Below are positions 11,769 through 23,705 of a stretch of DNA of 64,000 bases, piece by piece; positions within the stretch are counted from its first letter, which is position 1, and every line of letters starts with the position of its first letter. The translations under genes and the position numbers were made by a program. The stretch covers positions 627,187-691,186 of the forward strand of contig NW_025064896.1 of the NCBI RefSeq assembly GCF_019112545.1, in the 5' to 3' direction. Source of the stretch: Guyanagaster necrorhizus. Its lineage: Eukaryota; Basidiomycota; Agaricomycetes; Agaricales; Physalacriaceae. The notes under the pieces were generated by a model. That model saw only the letters and a program-made list of their open reading frames with translations, searched no databases and had not been told where the DNA came from.

Positions 11769-12983
11769 TCATAGAAGACTATACCCCAACCACGCTTCTC
11801 CGACCCATTGACTAACCAAGACCGCCATCACGGTCTTCGCTACCGATCCGCAAAAAATGACTAGCATAATAAACACGGGATGGCAGTCAAGTATCACTAG
11901 TCCATCAATTCACAAGGATTGAAAACAAGATCGAGGCATCAAACCTACCTCGTAGCCCGAATCCGGCTGAGATTCCACCTAGAATATTCCGGACAATCCA
12001 TCCAATATCGAGTTGGCTATCATCGAGCATATTTAGAAAGTTGGACAGCTTGGGTGCATTCCATGCCGTTGGGCTAAGCAGTTCTGATCGAGACGGACGC
12101 CAGATAGTCAGAAGAAATGAAAGGAAGAGTTTTGTCAAGGAGGAGTAGAACAGTGTCAAGGGAATCAGTGAGTAGCTAGACAGAACGATATTAGAGGCTG
12201 AATAAGGATGACCCTCTCGACTTGCCTAAATTCGCGTCTGATATCGGATTCCGGCAAAGAACTGTGACGCTGTCGCAATTTCTCTATCAAGGTTATCATT
12301 TTGAGCACTACAGAATAAGCAGCTGCTACGCCGCAGTGAAACGCCACCGTTTCTAGAGATTTCAGTTCTGTCAATAACTCGACCAACAAAAAGGTAAAAC
12401 CACACACCGGCAAAACAACCAATGAATATGCGGGAAAAGTTGAAGATGGTAAACCCAGACCATGGGGAGAGGTCTACGGACTGACTAGGATCTTCAGGGT
12501 GATGAGTATTGGCCGGAAAATTAGTAAGAGACGAACTCAAATGGCACCATCGATTGACTGAAATTCTGTGAAAACATGTCATAATTTGAAAGAAAATTGA
12601 CAACGTACAAGCATCTACAAAGATAAGGATACTTCCAAGATGTAGGACAAGCAACCAGCGTGAGTTTTCTCCCCTCTTTCTTCTGCCATCGTCGTCCTTA
12701 GGCGATGCTTCCGTCGCCAGTCTAGGCTTCGCCCCTCGGTTGAACAGCAGGTGTCGATACACGCCACTCTTGAGGAGAATAAGGTCAATGAGCAATATCA
12801 AGTCGTCGTATTCAATGTACGGATCCACAAATGCATGGCAATTCGACTGACATCGAAAATTAGAATCAGAAATAAAGCAATAGCGAGAGAACGTACACAT
12901 CGTTCAAGTCGGAGGTTGGATGCTGACTCGTACACGGTGTACAAGTGAGACGACCATCGCGTGCACGTCGTGCATATCGGCAT
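11769..12983 (-). CDS. ARV1: ARV1 family sterol/GPI-intermediate homeostasis protein
   Basis: Six exons give 318 residues: 12897..12983, 12609..12846, 12408..12557, 12226..12352, 11949..12175, 11769..11896. Introns are 50 to 55 nt. ARV1 proteins are ER membrane proteins needed for sterol distribution and GPI-anchor synthesis. The N-terminal ARV1 homology domain is clear: MPICTTC gives a first CX2C, CSNC gives a second CX2C across intron 1 (C4, C7, C29, C32, a zinc-ribbon pattern), followed by HAFVDPYIEYDDLILLIDLI and VYRHLLFNRG. Membrane segments follow (LVLHLGSILIFVDAF; RIFIGCFAETVAFHCGVAAA; SLIPLTLFYSSLTKLFLSFL; VRNILGGISAGFGLR). The C-terminus is AKTVMAVLVSQWVGEAWLGY. Intron 4 (12176..12225) uses a GC donor (GCAAGT). 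The CDS is intact. A truncated duplicate lies at 6003..6845. Confidence 0.94.
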
Positions 12984-13473
12984 TCGGTGGTGATGGTGGT
13001 GCGGAAGACAGCCGATATAATTAAGTTCCCACGGTTTTACCATCTGCAAATCGGTAATTAGGAATTTACTGTAAATTGGCTTGTTTTCGTAGCATACAAT
13101 ACTGCGATATTTATGTCTTGTAGTTATTATATATTTACTCACGATTTTATCCTGAGCAACCTGCCAAAATCTGTTATAATTCGCGTCCGACGACTGGATA
13201 CTACATCCTCGTTCATGCATGTTTCCTTCACCCGGCTTTGCTGACAAGGACAGTCGCAGCCAAGGATTTGGACTTGATAATTGTATATCGGAGCTCCTGG
13301 TTCTATTCAGTTTCTTTTACTGACCAGCAATACGAAGAGCATCATACCTTGAGGCGAAACCGAGAATTCCATATTTGACCCTCTTCCCTGGCTCCCAGTC
13401 AAAAGTCACAGACCATGCCAAAAGTTTCTCCCGATGATACGTGGGGTAGCAAAGGAAGTTTTTTCACAGTGGG
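12984..13473. promoter_or_regulatory. ARV1 upstream region, partly duplicated at 6572..6845
   Basis: No gene is seen. The part next to ARV1, up to about 13280, is repeated upstream of the ARV1 pseudogene. It contains an A/T-rich stretch (ATATTTATGTC.. near 13110). An ORF that extends ARV1 upstream with a run of His codons is 5' leader read-through and is not annotated. Confidence 0.4.
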
Positions 13474-14147
13474 TCAATCACGTAATGCTTGAATTTCGTT
13501 GGTACTAGCTTCCAAATAATCGTCATAGGAATCCTGGTAGGAAGCTAATGAAAAGACAGAAGAGTAAGCAGATGCTTTAGCAACTACATCATAGCAGGGC
13601 GTACCCGAGGTCTGTGCCCTAGCTCGATATTGGGCTATGACTTTACGATTGTGCTCTATGGCTGATAACTGGGCGTGTTTTATTGTACCTAGCAAGTAAA
13701 AGTTAGACGCGTATCAGGAAGAGGTGACTCAGCATACGGACCAGATATGTCTATGACATATGGAACAATTCGGATTCCCTCTATCGAATCCAGCAAAGTG
13801 ACCCCTCCTCGAGCAACACGATGGTGGTCCCTCGCAACACGAATAATACAAATACTTGTCGTAGGCGAGAAATACTTCACTGGAACTATTCTCAGCACCA
13901 TTATAAATATATAGCAAGGGAAACGCACCAGTCAAAGAATGCGACACGCTACCCCAACCTACGTCGCCAAAATATTTTTGAATGCTTTCCCTCAAAGCCG
14001 CCCAGATTTGTTTAGCTTCGAGCCGAGTCGGATTTCCTTGCTGCTCGCCTACCGGAATAAGCTCTACGAGAAGCCATCGATTCTTTTGCAAAGTTAGCGC
14101 CTTTGCAGCTGTATTTACACAAAATTGTTAACCTTGAACCGAACCAT
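13474..14147 (-). CDS. POP5: Ribonuclease P/MRP subunit POP5
   Basis: Five exons give 153 residues: 14133..14147, 13929..14082, 13742..13879, 13605..13688, 13474..13544. Introns are 49 to 60 nt with GT..AG borders. POP5 is a small protein subunit of RNase P and RNase MRP, which process pre-tRNA and pre-rRNA in the nucleus. Family signatures: start MVRFK|NRWLLVELIPV (the first exon is only five codons), AKQIWAALRESIQKYFGDVG, VKYFSPTTSICIIRVARDHH, GGVTLLDSIEGIRIVPYV, SGTIKHAQLSAIEHNRKVIA and a C-terminal ASYQDSYDDYLEAS acidic helix. The small first exon is needed to give the conserved N-terminus. The gene is intact and lies ~490 bp upstream of ARV1 on the same strand. Confidence 0.95.
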
Positions 14148-14647
14148 GGGGAAGGAAGGAGGCGTGGGAACTAGGAGAATTGCGCCAAGTCACAGCCACT
14201 TGTGGCCGTTGCTCAGTTCGATTCAAACACTCATGTCAATCTAAGCATTCACTGGCATTTACTAATACAGAAGTAGCCAGTGCTCTTCCACTCTGAAGGT
14301 AATAAGGCATGGCGGGACCAGGGCCGAACAGAAGCTAATTCGAGGGCGAGTATCACCAATATCGTACAGTGACGAAAATTCAGACGAATTCGATCAGTGT
14401 AGTCCTTGCCCTTGAAACTGAGCAAGAAGAGGACTGGTCAGAGGACGTGGTTAATTAGATTCACGCCATTCTTAGCTTGAGCGTAGATTAGACCGAAAGC
14501 TCGAATAGTTGATCTTTTCCCCTAGTAATGATATTCCCGACATAAACTAAACGAGTTTTCACTTCGTAAAAACAAAAACCACACAACGTTTTTGCCACTA
14601 AGGACAATGCAAAATTTAATTACCGAGCTGCGCTGATATCGGGGAGC
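14148..14647. other. Intergenic, no feature seen
   Basis: This 500-bp stretch is the POP5 upstream region and the downstream region of the next minus-strand gene. I see no ORF with recognisable sequence, no RNA gene and no repeat. Confidence 0.5.
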
Positions 14648-15492
14648 TTAAAGCATGTACGCTGTAACAGCCATGATCACACCACAGAGTGTGGTAGTGA
14701 GGTAAACTGAATCCATGAGGACGAGCACCTTGGGTGCCGAGTCCGATGAAGAAGTGGGTGTCCCAGTCGCAGTCGAGGATGCAGACGTGAACGTGGATGT
14801 AGATTTGAACGTGGACGATGCAGTAGAAGAACTAGATAGGCTAGGCATGGCAGAACTCGAACTCAATCTCGAGGTGGATTTCGAAGTAGAGCTCATTGTA
14901 GTGGTGGTGACGCTAAAGCTGTTTGTAGACGGAGGCTGCACATCAAAGGTATGCGAAAACTGGTTGACGCTGTTAGGGCACAGCAGGTTGAGCTGAGCAG
15001 TCATCACAGGTATGAACTCGCCCGTGACATCGACAACGTCTTCCGAGATTTGGGTGCATGTGTTCGCTATGCAGGATGAGAGAGACAATACACTACGACT
15101 GTCATCAAGGTAGTTGCCACACTGACGCAAGTGTGAGGAAAAGAGCCGCTGGGAATGGGAAGAAAAGATAGATACTCACGTAGCATGCACCATCCCCTGG
15201 GGTGTTTCCGAAGTTGTTGCAGTATTGGTCATCGGGATTGACATCTAGGCGTGCTCTCTGGTATCTGGACTGGATGTCATCGGTACAGGAGTCCGCGCAA
15301 GCGGTGAGATACTGTTGTGCACTTGCGAAATCTGAAGATGTGGATCAAATCCTTATTGCCAGACAAAGAACGAACAAGAAAATTACCTCCAAGATTTTGT
15401 CTTGGAACTGGAGGCATGGCGGTTACATACTCCACAGCATATGCTAAAGCATACACTGGCATGATGACACCAGTTAGAATGCTCGCTCTCAT
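14648..15492 (-). CDS. Cys-rich, Ser/Thr-rich secreted protein, probable GPI anchor
   Basis: Three exons give 243 residues: 15387..15492, 15180..15331, 14648..15121, with introns of 55 and 58 nt. The start MRASILTGVIMPVYALAYAVEYVTA gives a signal-peptide-like hydrophobic N-terminus. The mature part has eight cysteines, in patterns such as TACADSC, YCNN, ACYCG, SCIANTC and LLCPN, a spacing reminiscent of fungal eight-cysteine (CFEM-like) surface proteins though not a clear CFEM match. Then comes a ~75-residue Ser/Thr-rich stalk with repeated STSTSS-type runs. It ends in a hydrophobic tail (VYLTTTLCGVIMAVTAYML) with no charged residues after it, as expected for a GPI-anchor signal. The role is probably cell wall or surface; no function is assigned. 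A plus-strand ORF opposite the stalk is a shadow. Confidence 0.82.
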
Positions 15493-15989
15493 ATCGAACG
15501 TGAATAAGGAAAAGTTGTGAGGAGACCCGCTCGAAGGGCGGTGCGACGCAGCTGAAGACTTATGGGTAGATGTTGGTCGTCACATAAATAACCACCATAG
15601 TAAAGGCAGTGCCATACAGAGCGCTCGAGGAAACGGGATCCTCCTCGGTGGCGTCGGTTTGCATTGATGCATAGATGCTACGTTGGCTTCCGCCAAACGA
15701 ACAGCTGAAGCACAGAAGCATCGCATTATAGGCGTGGAAGAGGACATCTTCGGCGATATCAAAACATCTGTTCATCAATATCAATGCTTCTTGCAAACCT
15801 CAACTTCCACGATGTTAATGTAAACATAGAGAAAGCTGTATGAGCTTGACACCTCCCATCAGGAACGTTGATTTATGGGATGACGAACACCATGATGGAC
15901 CTCAAGCTACTAATGCCATTCAGATTCAGTGTAGATGAATGAGTATTACTCACCTACACTGCTGCACAAAAATCATTATCATTTCATGA
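15493..15989. other. Intergenic, no gene recognised
   Basis: It holds a 78-codon minus-strand ORF (15560..15796) with hydrophobic stretches but no homologous pattern I know. It may be upstream regulatory DNA of the secreted-protein gene. Confidence 0.4.
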
Positions 15990-16690
15990 CTGAGACCTAA
16001 ACAATTAGCACACTGTCATTACAGGAGTATGCAACCGTTGGAGCTGGTGAGACCTGCACAGTGGATGCTTCTATCTGGGTGTGTTTCTTGAGTTTACACC
16101 TCTGAATGAGAGCAAAAACTGCAGTCAATGACTTATATACACATCCAGAAAGCCTGGAGCTTAGGGCCGGCACATCACTAGAACCTGATGGTATCGAACA
16201 CTGGTTGAAGGATCTGAAAGGTGTTCCGTTCATTTTCAAGGATAATCATCACTGTCTCGCTTTCGTCGGGAATCGAATGACCCTGGAACGGTCAGTGCTG
16301 GTAGTCCATGGCGCTCTGGAGGGTGATGTACATGTGTTATTTCTTTTTTTGAGACTGGACTGACCCGGACTTGGTATTCCTACAGTGCGAGGTCGAGAAA
16401 CAGTTGGTAGATGTCAAGAGTGGTGTCCGGCACCAACGTGTTGTCTACAGTGGTATCAAAGATATGGAAGGCATGGGAAAGGGTCACCTTGGGCTATTTG
16501 TATTGTCGTAGCCGACTCAGTTGACCGACTACTGTCTCTGTAAATCATAGTTCATTGTAATATATATTGATGAGTTTCACAGAAAGCTAAGCAGCTCAAA
16601 GTGCACGACTTCTTCATTGCTGACAACGAGCCACGCACCTTACATGTAAAAATAGAGAAAGTCAAGGGAAAATACAGAAGTCTAGCCAAT
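15990..16690 (+). CDS. Possible unrecognised multi-exon gene
   Basis: Coding-like sequence with normal composition appears on the plus strand in pieces separated by intron-like borders. One piece near 16020..16075 follows a TCATTACAG acceptor. The main piece (about 16121..16325) contains LYTHPESLELRAGTSLEPDG and GVPFIFKDNHHCLAFVGNRM. A third piece after CCTACAG (about 16387..16510) reads CEVEKQLVDVKSGVRHQRVV. A fourth after TTTCACAG (from about 16582) reads KAKQLKVHDFFIADNEPRTL. I could not fix all borders or identify a family. It converges on the EMI1-type gene, whose stop is at 16690. It could be a pseudogene. Confidence 0.35.
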
Positions 16691-17182
16691 TACATGAGTG
16701 TCTCTTCGGTGTTTTCTAAGACTTGTCGTATCTCGTCGTCTGTAACAGGCCGGGGGAATGACCTTCGAGGCTCCCTGGATAGTACTGGTAAATGTACGAA
16801 CATTCGCATAGCCCATACATCCTCGCTGCTCTTATCCAGCCTTCTCTTCGCCCACCACTCCGCCCGCCTATTAATCCACGCTTCGTACCGCTGGTCGCTC
16901 TCCATCCATTTCATGCTGAGGCAGAACTTGAAGTCGTCGTGCTTATGCGCACACTGTGAGGATTCGCCGTATCGGTACCAAGATTTCACCTGCGAACGAA
17001 TGCCTGATACGGTTCAGTATGGTCGTCAACAGGCACCGGTGAAGCACCGTACCGTGACAGCCCATTGCGAGTTCCATCAAACTAAAGCAGGAGGGAATAT
17101 CATCTGGAGTTGGATGTACTAGACGAAGGTAGGCAGCCTCTTGCTTGACAGCAAACGCAAAGTCGACACCAGTTTGCGACAT
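16690..17182 (-). CDS. EMI1-type DUF3128 protein with twin CX9C motif
   Basis: Two exons (17053..17182 and 16690..17003) joined over a 49-nt intron give 147 residues. The acceptor TATCAG at 17004 was chosen because it restores GCHGIRSQVKSWYRYG. The conserved core has two CX9C pairs: C-FSLMELAMG-C and C-AHKHDDFKF-C. It is followed by the family signature WINRRAEWWAKRRL and KSSEDVWAMR. Yeast Emi1 and relatives share this fold. Twin-CX9C proteins are commonly imported into the mitochondrial intermembrane space and oxidised by Mia40, so a mitochondrial role is likely but not shown. The start MSQTGVDFAFAVKQ was chosen as the first ATG in the uninterrupted frame; no targeting peptide is seen. Confidence 0.88.
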
Positions 17183-18520
17183 AGAGTGAGCGGAAGAAGA
17201 ATGGAAAAGCACAGCCACTCTTATCTCTCTTCTGTAACGATTTAGTGGACTTTGACTCCGTTCGCTTCGACCCATTTGCCTGCTTGAGAGATCGCTTTTT
17301 CCAGTACATCATATCCATAGTTGCCATAGTTTCTAGTGCGGTGTTGAATAATAGGTTTGTTCCTTCTCAATTCAAGACGATGAGTATACTTCACTGTCCG
17401 CTCCATAGTGCTTATGATTAGAAGATGGATAAGAACCTGACGAATGGTACCGTCTACCAATGTTGAAAGTTGAACGGTAATGAGTTTCGGGAATCGGTTC
17501 GTTCATTTATATAACCGCAATCTTTGCTCTATCTAAAAGTTGCTCTTGCAGATATCGATGTTGGGCAGTGGGGAAGCTAAATGGGACAGACTGACTATTC
17601 CCTGATTGTAGGATGTTTTGCCAGTAATCGAAGACTCGAGGCATTGGTTGCTCATGTAAAATTCAAAAGACACTTCATATCTCAACGGGGTGTTCGGGCT
17701 TTGAGGTTACAGATCACTTACCTTCATTCTGATTCGCTCTTGGGTTACTGTGTTTAATCTGGACTAGCCGAACATGATAAGCCGTTTTCTCACTGGAGCT
17801 TCGTTAGCCGAGTTCCATGACCAGGTTGGAAGAATAGTGTCATATTTCCCTGCACCTAACGTTTTTATTGTGTGATGTGGCTCGTCACGTAAACGGCCCT
17901 GGCAGTCTTACTTTGCAAAAGGCTTTGTGGACTTGCCGCATCCCGCATTCCTTCTCCGTTGCTTCCCAGTGCTAACAGTTTTTCCTGTGATCACAGATAT
18001 TCTCAGTGCTTCGCGATACGAATCAGTCTATAAGGCCATTCAATCCTCATTGCTTGACACTTTGTCATCCGTTTCCGGGAACGAGGCGCGTGAGCTGAAT
18101 AAAACCCCCTTCCCTCCTTGCTGCGTTTCCGTTTACGTACCAACACCTTTTCCCTAACCCAGCTTGGTCTGAAGAATTCCGACATGAAGGAGACCAGTAG
18201 ATTATCCAAGGTTGAGCCGTGACTTGACAGGCCCGGCCGAACTCGTGATTTTCATTTCATTGCTCCCGCTGATCCAACGAGGCCAATCAGCCTATCGCTT
18301 TCACACTGTATTAAAAAATGACCAAACATCGTCGCTTGATAGTTTCCATCGAAACATCGAACCGACTTTTTATCGACTAGACCAGGAGAACCGTAAATAA
18401 TTCACGTACAGGGGTAAAATACCAGCTGATTTTTTATTGGCCTATACCGGTCCGACACGGGCTCTATAAGTTTGCAACATTTTGTCGTCTCAGTTTTTCG
18501 CCATTTCCCTCCTCTGCCTC
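17183..18520. promoter_or_regulatory. Intergenic region upstream of EMI1-type and MFS genes
   Basis: The divergent neighbours make this a shared upstream region. A 54-codon ORF (minus, stop near 17242) starting MERTVKYTHRLELRR and ending 60 bp before the EMI1-type start could be the last exon of an unknown gene. It is not supported further. A TATA-like CTATAAG lies at about 18463, 58 bp before the MFS start codon. Confidence 0.4.
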
Positions 18521-20860
18521 ATGTCGTCCTTCTCTGTGGCCGTCAATCCAGTCGTCGAGCGACCCAGCCATCGTAAGTTCTTGATTCTTGATCACTTACC
18601 CAACGGAGGTTAAGCGTTTTTTCACTTAGTCCAAGTAGATGAGGAAGCTGTTGATCTTAGCGAGTCGATCGATTTCACCGCTCCACCTTGCCGCCGAGCT
18701 CGCAAGATCTCTACTGCTAGCGTGGACAACGGAGGAACCTACGAACTGCATCCCCTTCCAGAATATTTTACTGAACGCACCAGGAGACCTTCCGCCCTCC
18801 GCAACGACTCAACTGCGGATACCATTACTCTCAAGGATCTCGTCCCCGAACAATCCTTGCCTATTCTCCAGGATGTACATCTGAAGTCTCGTACTGCGAC
18901 CGCGACAAACATGGGAATAGCGATTCCGACCATCCACCATCGAGCGCAAGTCGTCAAGTCTGAAAGGTCAAAGAGCTACAAGAGGCAAGCGAATCTTCAG
19001 TTCGCTGCCATTTGTTGGTGTTTCTTCTTGGGTATGTGTTATCGTGGATGCTGGATCCATTCGAATGCTGAATATTTTCAGAGGGGTGGAACGATGGTAC
19101 AACGGGTCCACTGATCCCTGTCATCCAAGAGTCTTATCGGGTTTGCCGTCTGCTTCTCAACATCACTGGATGATACGTTAACTCAAGAGTACAGATCAAC
19201 TTTGCCATTGTTTCTTTGCTCTTCGTTTTCAATTGCATCGTGAGTGCGCATTACTAGAACAGCTATAACACCTCAATCTGAACAGGGATTTGTCCTTGGT
19301 GCGGGAGCCAATGTATATCTCAATGAAAGATATGGCTTTGGAAAGGTATTAGTTCTCCCTTTTGATCGAGCATGAAAGCTTACTTTGAGCAGGTTGTGTT
19401 CATCGGTTCCCTTTTCCAAGTCGTGTCGTACGCGATGGAAAGTCCACAGCCCCCCTTCCCGGTTATGGTCCTGGCATACGCTCTGGCTGGTTTTGGCATG
19501 TCTCTACAGGTAAATAATCCCGAGAGCATATATTACGTCCGCTTACCTTCGTTCAACTAGAATGCTCAAGGAAACGGCCTCGTTGGCAGTTTAAAAGAGC
19601 ACAAAACGACGAAACTTAATATGCTTCATGCTGCATACGGTGAATGATACGGTCCTATAATCAGCGATGAAGGACTAACACTTATCGATAGGCGTGGGCG
19701 CGTTCGTCTCTCCATTGGTTGCAACCCACTTTTCGTATGAACGGCATTGGTCGTATCACTTCATCATCTCCACTGGTATTGCAATCTCGAACTCGGTCAT
19801 CCTTGCATTGGTGTTTCGCTTCAAGACGCAGGAAGGTAAGAGCTGCCATGGTCCATCATTGTGATTGGATCAGAAACTGATTATATATCTAGTCCTCCTC
19901 GTGGAAGCTGGTCAGGAACCAGGAGAGTCTGATACTGCAGGATCTCGAGATGAGAACGTGTACAGCTCAATCCTTAAAATCAAAGCTGTGCATTTCCTTG
20001 CCTTTTTCGCCCTCATCTATATCGGTACTGAGGTTACTCTGGGTGGTTGGTGTATTCGTGCGTGGATCCTCCTCGGGTGCTGATGTAGCTTTTTCAGGCT
20101 GGATCGTTACGTTCATAATCAACGAGAGAGAAGGCGGAAAGAGTGCGGGATACGTCTCCTCTGGTTTCTTTGGTGGTGAGCAACGTTTCCACTATTTCTG
20201 TTGGTGTTTGGTCAGACGTGTTCTTCCTTTAGGACTAACTCTGGGCCGGCTGTGCCTCATATGGCTCAGCAAAAAAGTTCGTATCTGGCATTCCATAGTT
20301 ATCGAAACAAGGTCTAATTTCTTGATCAGGTCGGAGAGCACCGTGTCGTCTTTGTATATACTCTACTTGCCATAGTGTAAGTCAGGCCATGTATTACCGG
20401 TTTCTCACACATCCATTATGCTAAACGGGAACCCAGACTGGAACTGACCGTGTGGTTTGTTCCTTCCATCATCGAGAACGGAGTTGCAGTAAGGACGTTG
20501 CATCTGTATCATGACACTTCTCACTTAAACCTCCTTCCAGATTTCTTTCGTTGGCTTGCTACTGGGGCCCATGTTCCCGATACTTGTCGGCCATGCAACA
20601 CGAATACTCCCTGCATGGTTATTGACCGAAAGTGTCGGGTGGATTACAGGAATTGGTATGTCGGGATCAGCGGCCCTGCCTTTCATAACGGGTCTATTGG
20701 CATCTCGGTATGGAATCAGATCATTGCAGCCATTGTAAGCGCCAGGTACTCCCAGATACCAGAAGCTTTTGAACTGAAATATGTCCCTAGAGTTGTGTCG
20801 ATGATGTGCACGCTGGTAGGCGTTTGGGCACTTGTACCGAGTACACGACGCGTCGACTGA
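18521..20860 (+). CDS. Major facilitator superfamily transporter
   Basis: Fifteen exons give 531 residues in one exact frame: 18521..18572, 18630..19031, 19082..19140, 19195..19239, 19286..19345, 19393..19509, 19561..19639, 19692..19835, 19893..20045, 20098..20175, 20233..20276, 20330..20376, 20437..20488, 20541..20734, 20791..20860. A ~150-residue polar N-terminal tail is followed by transmembrane helices. The first follows QANLQFAAICWCFFLGEGWN. Others include INFAIVSLLFVFNCIGFVLGAG, VVFIGSLFQVVSY, MVLAYALAGFGMSLQ, FIISTGIAISNSVILALVF, FLAFFALIYIGTEVTLGGW, ISFVGLLLGPMFPILV and SMMCTLVGVWALV. NVYLNERYGFGK after helix 2 resembles the MFS loop-2 motif. The pattern is that of the fungal YCR023C/BSC6-like MFS group; the substrate is unknown. 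A polar loop (EAGQEPGESDTAGSRDEN) separates the two six-helix halves. All splice sites look intact. Confidence 0.93.
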
Positions 20861-23705
20861 GCGGTAAGAATGATGTAGAGACTTCATAGAGTATAGAGGG
20901 GTCAGTATGGGAACTTAGATTTTTTAGACTTGATTGTGCAAAATGCTGTGTGACTGTGACAATAAAGCCAAAAGAAAAAGACAACAGTTCTTCGTCAGAG
21001 TCAGACTGAAGTAATAGATTGCATTTTAATCATCGTTTCGGAGTAGGAAGGCTTGTTCCTAAGACTTAGGCTCCGTCTCCTTCAACAATGATTTGTGAGG
21101 GTTTCTTTCCAGAATGTATCTGAATGTAGCAAAAAGAAAAATTGTAATGTCATCTTCTCAGGAGTCCCTCTTAAATGTGTCAGCTCTTCCGGTGTAGAAG
21201 TCTTGAGGAAGAAGCAGTGCCTCCTAGTGAGATCAGCTGACTTCAAATTTTGAGAAAATGCTATGTGATTGAGGTGAGAGACTATGATACATATATGCTG
21301 ACATTATACATCTGTTAAGATTAGTCTATCACTTCTGATCTAAGCAGTCAAGCATCAGTGGAGGACTTTGGGTCTATGACACCATCATCAGCTACAGCAA
21401 ACCAGTAGGAGTGAGAGTTACAGACCTTGTGAACCAGATATGAGGGGTGGCATCACTATCTCCACTGGTGGAGAGACACTTTGTGGCACTTTTGATTGAA
21501 GCCAAGGTCACAAATGAAGACAAATTGATTAGGCACTAGTCTCAGGTTTTGCATCTACAATAGCATGATGAGCTTTAGGATGGGTAAGAATATTTCCAGA
21601 ATATACCTTCCATAATAGAAATGGATATCACCATCATCTCCATGAGTGAGGGCTCATGTTTTGGCATTCTTGACTTCAGTCAAGCATGGAGTGCTTCATC
21701 TTTTTGATATGCATGTTCAATGTCAGCTTGAACTTTGACTTCCATTCACTCCTGATAATCTGCTTCAATTCTATGAAATTCAAGACATCAGGAGAAGAAT
21801 ATCAATTATATGGATAATGGAATGTGTATCTTTTCAAAGTGTTGAGCTCTTGAAAGAAGTCTCATGGGTCATTGATCTGTTTCACTGAATCTATATTATT
21901 TATTACCTCTATGACTGGCATGGTATCCAGAGGAATGTCACTGAATAAATTAAAATCTTGGAGAGGGTCATCAGAGAAGTCTCTGTTGTAACAGTGGAGG
22001 TTTGTGTGCAAACATGGTACTCATCATAGGACTTTGTTGAGTAATGAGTGAAGAACAGATGACAGGTTGAAAGCATACAAATAAAAGAGAAATTAATATT
22101 GCTGGAAATATGCCTGCTCAAACTGTACAATAAATGAATGCATATCTTAAGAGTTATAGAAAAGAAAAGTTGGATACATACAGAGACTACAACCAGCTTG
22201 TAAGCTTATTCTCTCTCTCCTCACTATCACTCCCAAATACTGTAGATATTTCTATGCACTCAAAGGTTGCTTTTATTCTCATCAGTTATATATAATGGCC
22301 ACTGCTGCAGTTCAAGCTCTAAATTATGCCAAGAAGATATATGCTATGAATAAAATATGAATATACACCTTTGCTGATGTACTAGTATGATTCAAAGGAT
22401 AGGATATACTTAGTGGAAATATACAATGAGATGATAGGATTTGAAGAGAAGGATTTGCAGATAAGACATTTGAGGGTGACAATGCTATTAATTTTCTAAT
22501 GGCAGTGTTTCAATAGATGGATAGATGAATGCTCTCAACTAAAAAAGGTTATAGATTTTTGACAGTATTATGAATGGTGATATGCTGTTTGATGAACATT
22601 TCTGAACTTAATCAGACTTCAGCTAATAAAAAATATATGGCTAGAGAGTGCATCTTTACATTCTTGAAATATTTAATATGATACTGGATATTGATACATT
22701 TTGAAGTTGATTGGCATATGTCTGCTATTACCATGGGCTGTCCTTTATACCTCTTATAGTAACTGAATACTAAAGAACTTACATTCTATAAAGCCATCAT
22801 ATAGAAAGACTATATAGTGTTTGTATTATTTGTCATTTTAATCATGTCTTTACAGTTGGTAGATATATCCAATGTTGCTCATTGATGATGAATCTAGTGA
22901 CTTCCATAGATGGCTAATACAAAATCTAAAGGCAAGTGCTAGTCAATACAGAATCTGGTGGCTGGTTTATGTGAGTTTGGTCATGCACCTTTATGTGATG
23001 ACTAATACACCCTATGAGAGTAGCAAAGAAAACCTCAAGTAGTGTGGAATATATAAGAATACTTTGCTATCTTCTCTCTGTAGGCAAGAAAAAGGTGATA
23101 TAAGATAGAAGGAGAAATGGGGCTGCCTAGATGCAGCACAAAGTAATTAGCTATTAATCTGATTAAGATAATATAGCCTTAGTTCTAGTGGCCAACTAGT
23201 ATGCTGTTGCTCTATATGTAAGCAAAGATCTGAAGTGACTTTGTAGACAAGCAAAGAAAATAGTTGCTCTATGAGTGAGTGAAGAAACTGATTGCTTTAT
23301 ATATGAGTGAAGACAACAGTTTCTCTCTATGTAAATAAAGAAAATATGTTCTTTGATAAAGCAACTAAGGTTCTGGTAGTGAACTTTTATTAGCTCTAGT
23401 GAAGAAAGTATGTAAAGATACTTCTCTAGTTGAAAAAAGAATGCTGCTCTGCAAGAGTAGCACTTGAAGTAACAGAAACAAGGTTAAAGAACCAGTGTAT
23501 AATAGATTTTTTAATAGGAGAGTGAAACAATATTAATTAGTGATATATTATAGTTGTGTTTCTGAGGAACTTATTAATTTCTTCAGTTTCTGTAAGTGTA
23601 TGGAGTCAGGTCTCTGTATGTGTCATATTCTGTAGTCTAGCACTTTGTTAACTTTTATACTATCATTTAGTAAATAAGATATAAACTACATTTGTCTTTG
23701 CTATA
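20861..23705. repeat. Boundary into CpG-depleted repeat region; decayed remnants
   Basis: To about 21190 the sequence still has CpG (for example CTTCCGG). Beyond that I see none for kilobases. No ORF longer than ~75 codons exists. A possible degenerate element ORF starts near 22296 (MATAAVQALNYAKKIYA..) with stops throughout; it contains blocks such as EGDNAINFLMAVFQ but I could not place it in a family. A run of four degenerate units (GTTGCTCTATATG-like) lies at about 23206..23345. Confidence 0.45.
23206..23345. repeat. Short degenerate tandem repeat
   Basis: Units starting near 23206, 23263, 23291 and 23320 share the frame (g/a)TTGCTcTaTatatgagtgAAgaaa with substitutions. Spacing is irregular (57, 28 and 29 nt), as if an original ~29-nt tandem unit had decayed. 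Confidence 0.4.

Noticed and set aside
12226..12900. Single 224-codon ORF over ARV1
   Set aside because: It reads through introns 2 and 3; the conserved ARV1 sequence is only continuous after splicing.
12798..13247. His-run (HHHHH) ORF extending ARV1 upstream
   Set aside because: Leader sequence read in frame; the family begins at MPICTTC and intron 1 is read through.
14715..14996. Asp/Val-rich plus-strand ORF
   Set aside because: Shadow of the Ser/Thr-rich stalk of the GPI-type protein.
16260..16290. B-box-like GGGTCATTCGATTCCC on the minus strand
   Set aside because: Two extra bases break the box, there is no cloverleaf, and it lies within likely coding sequence.
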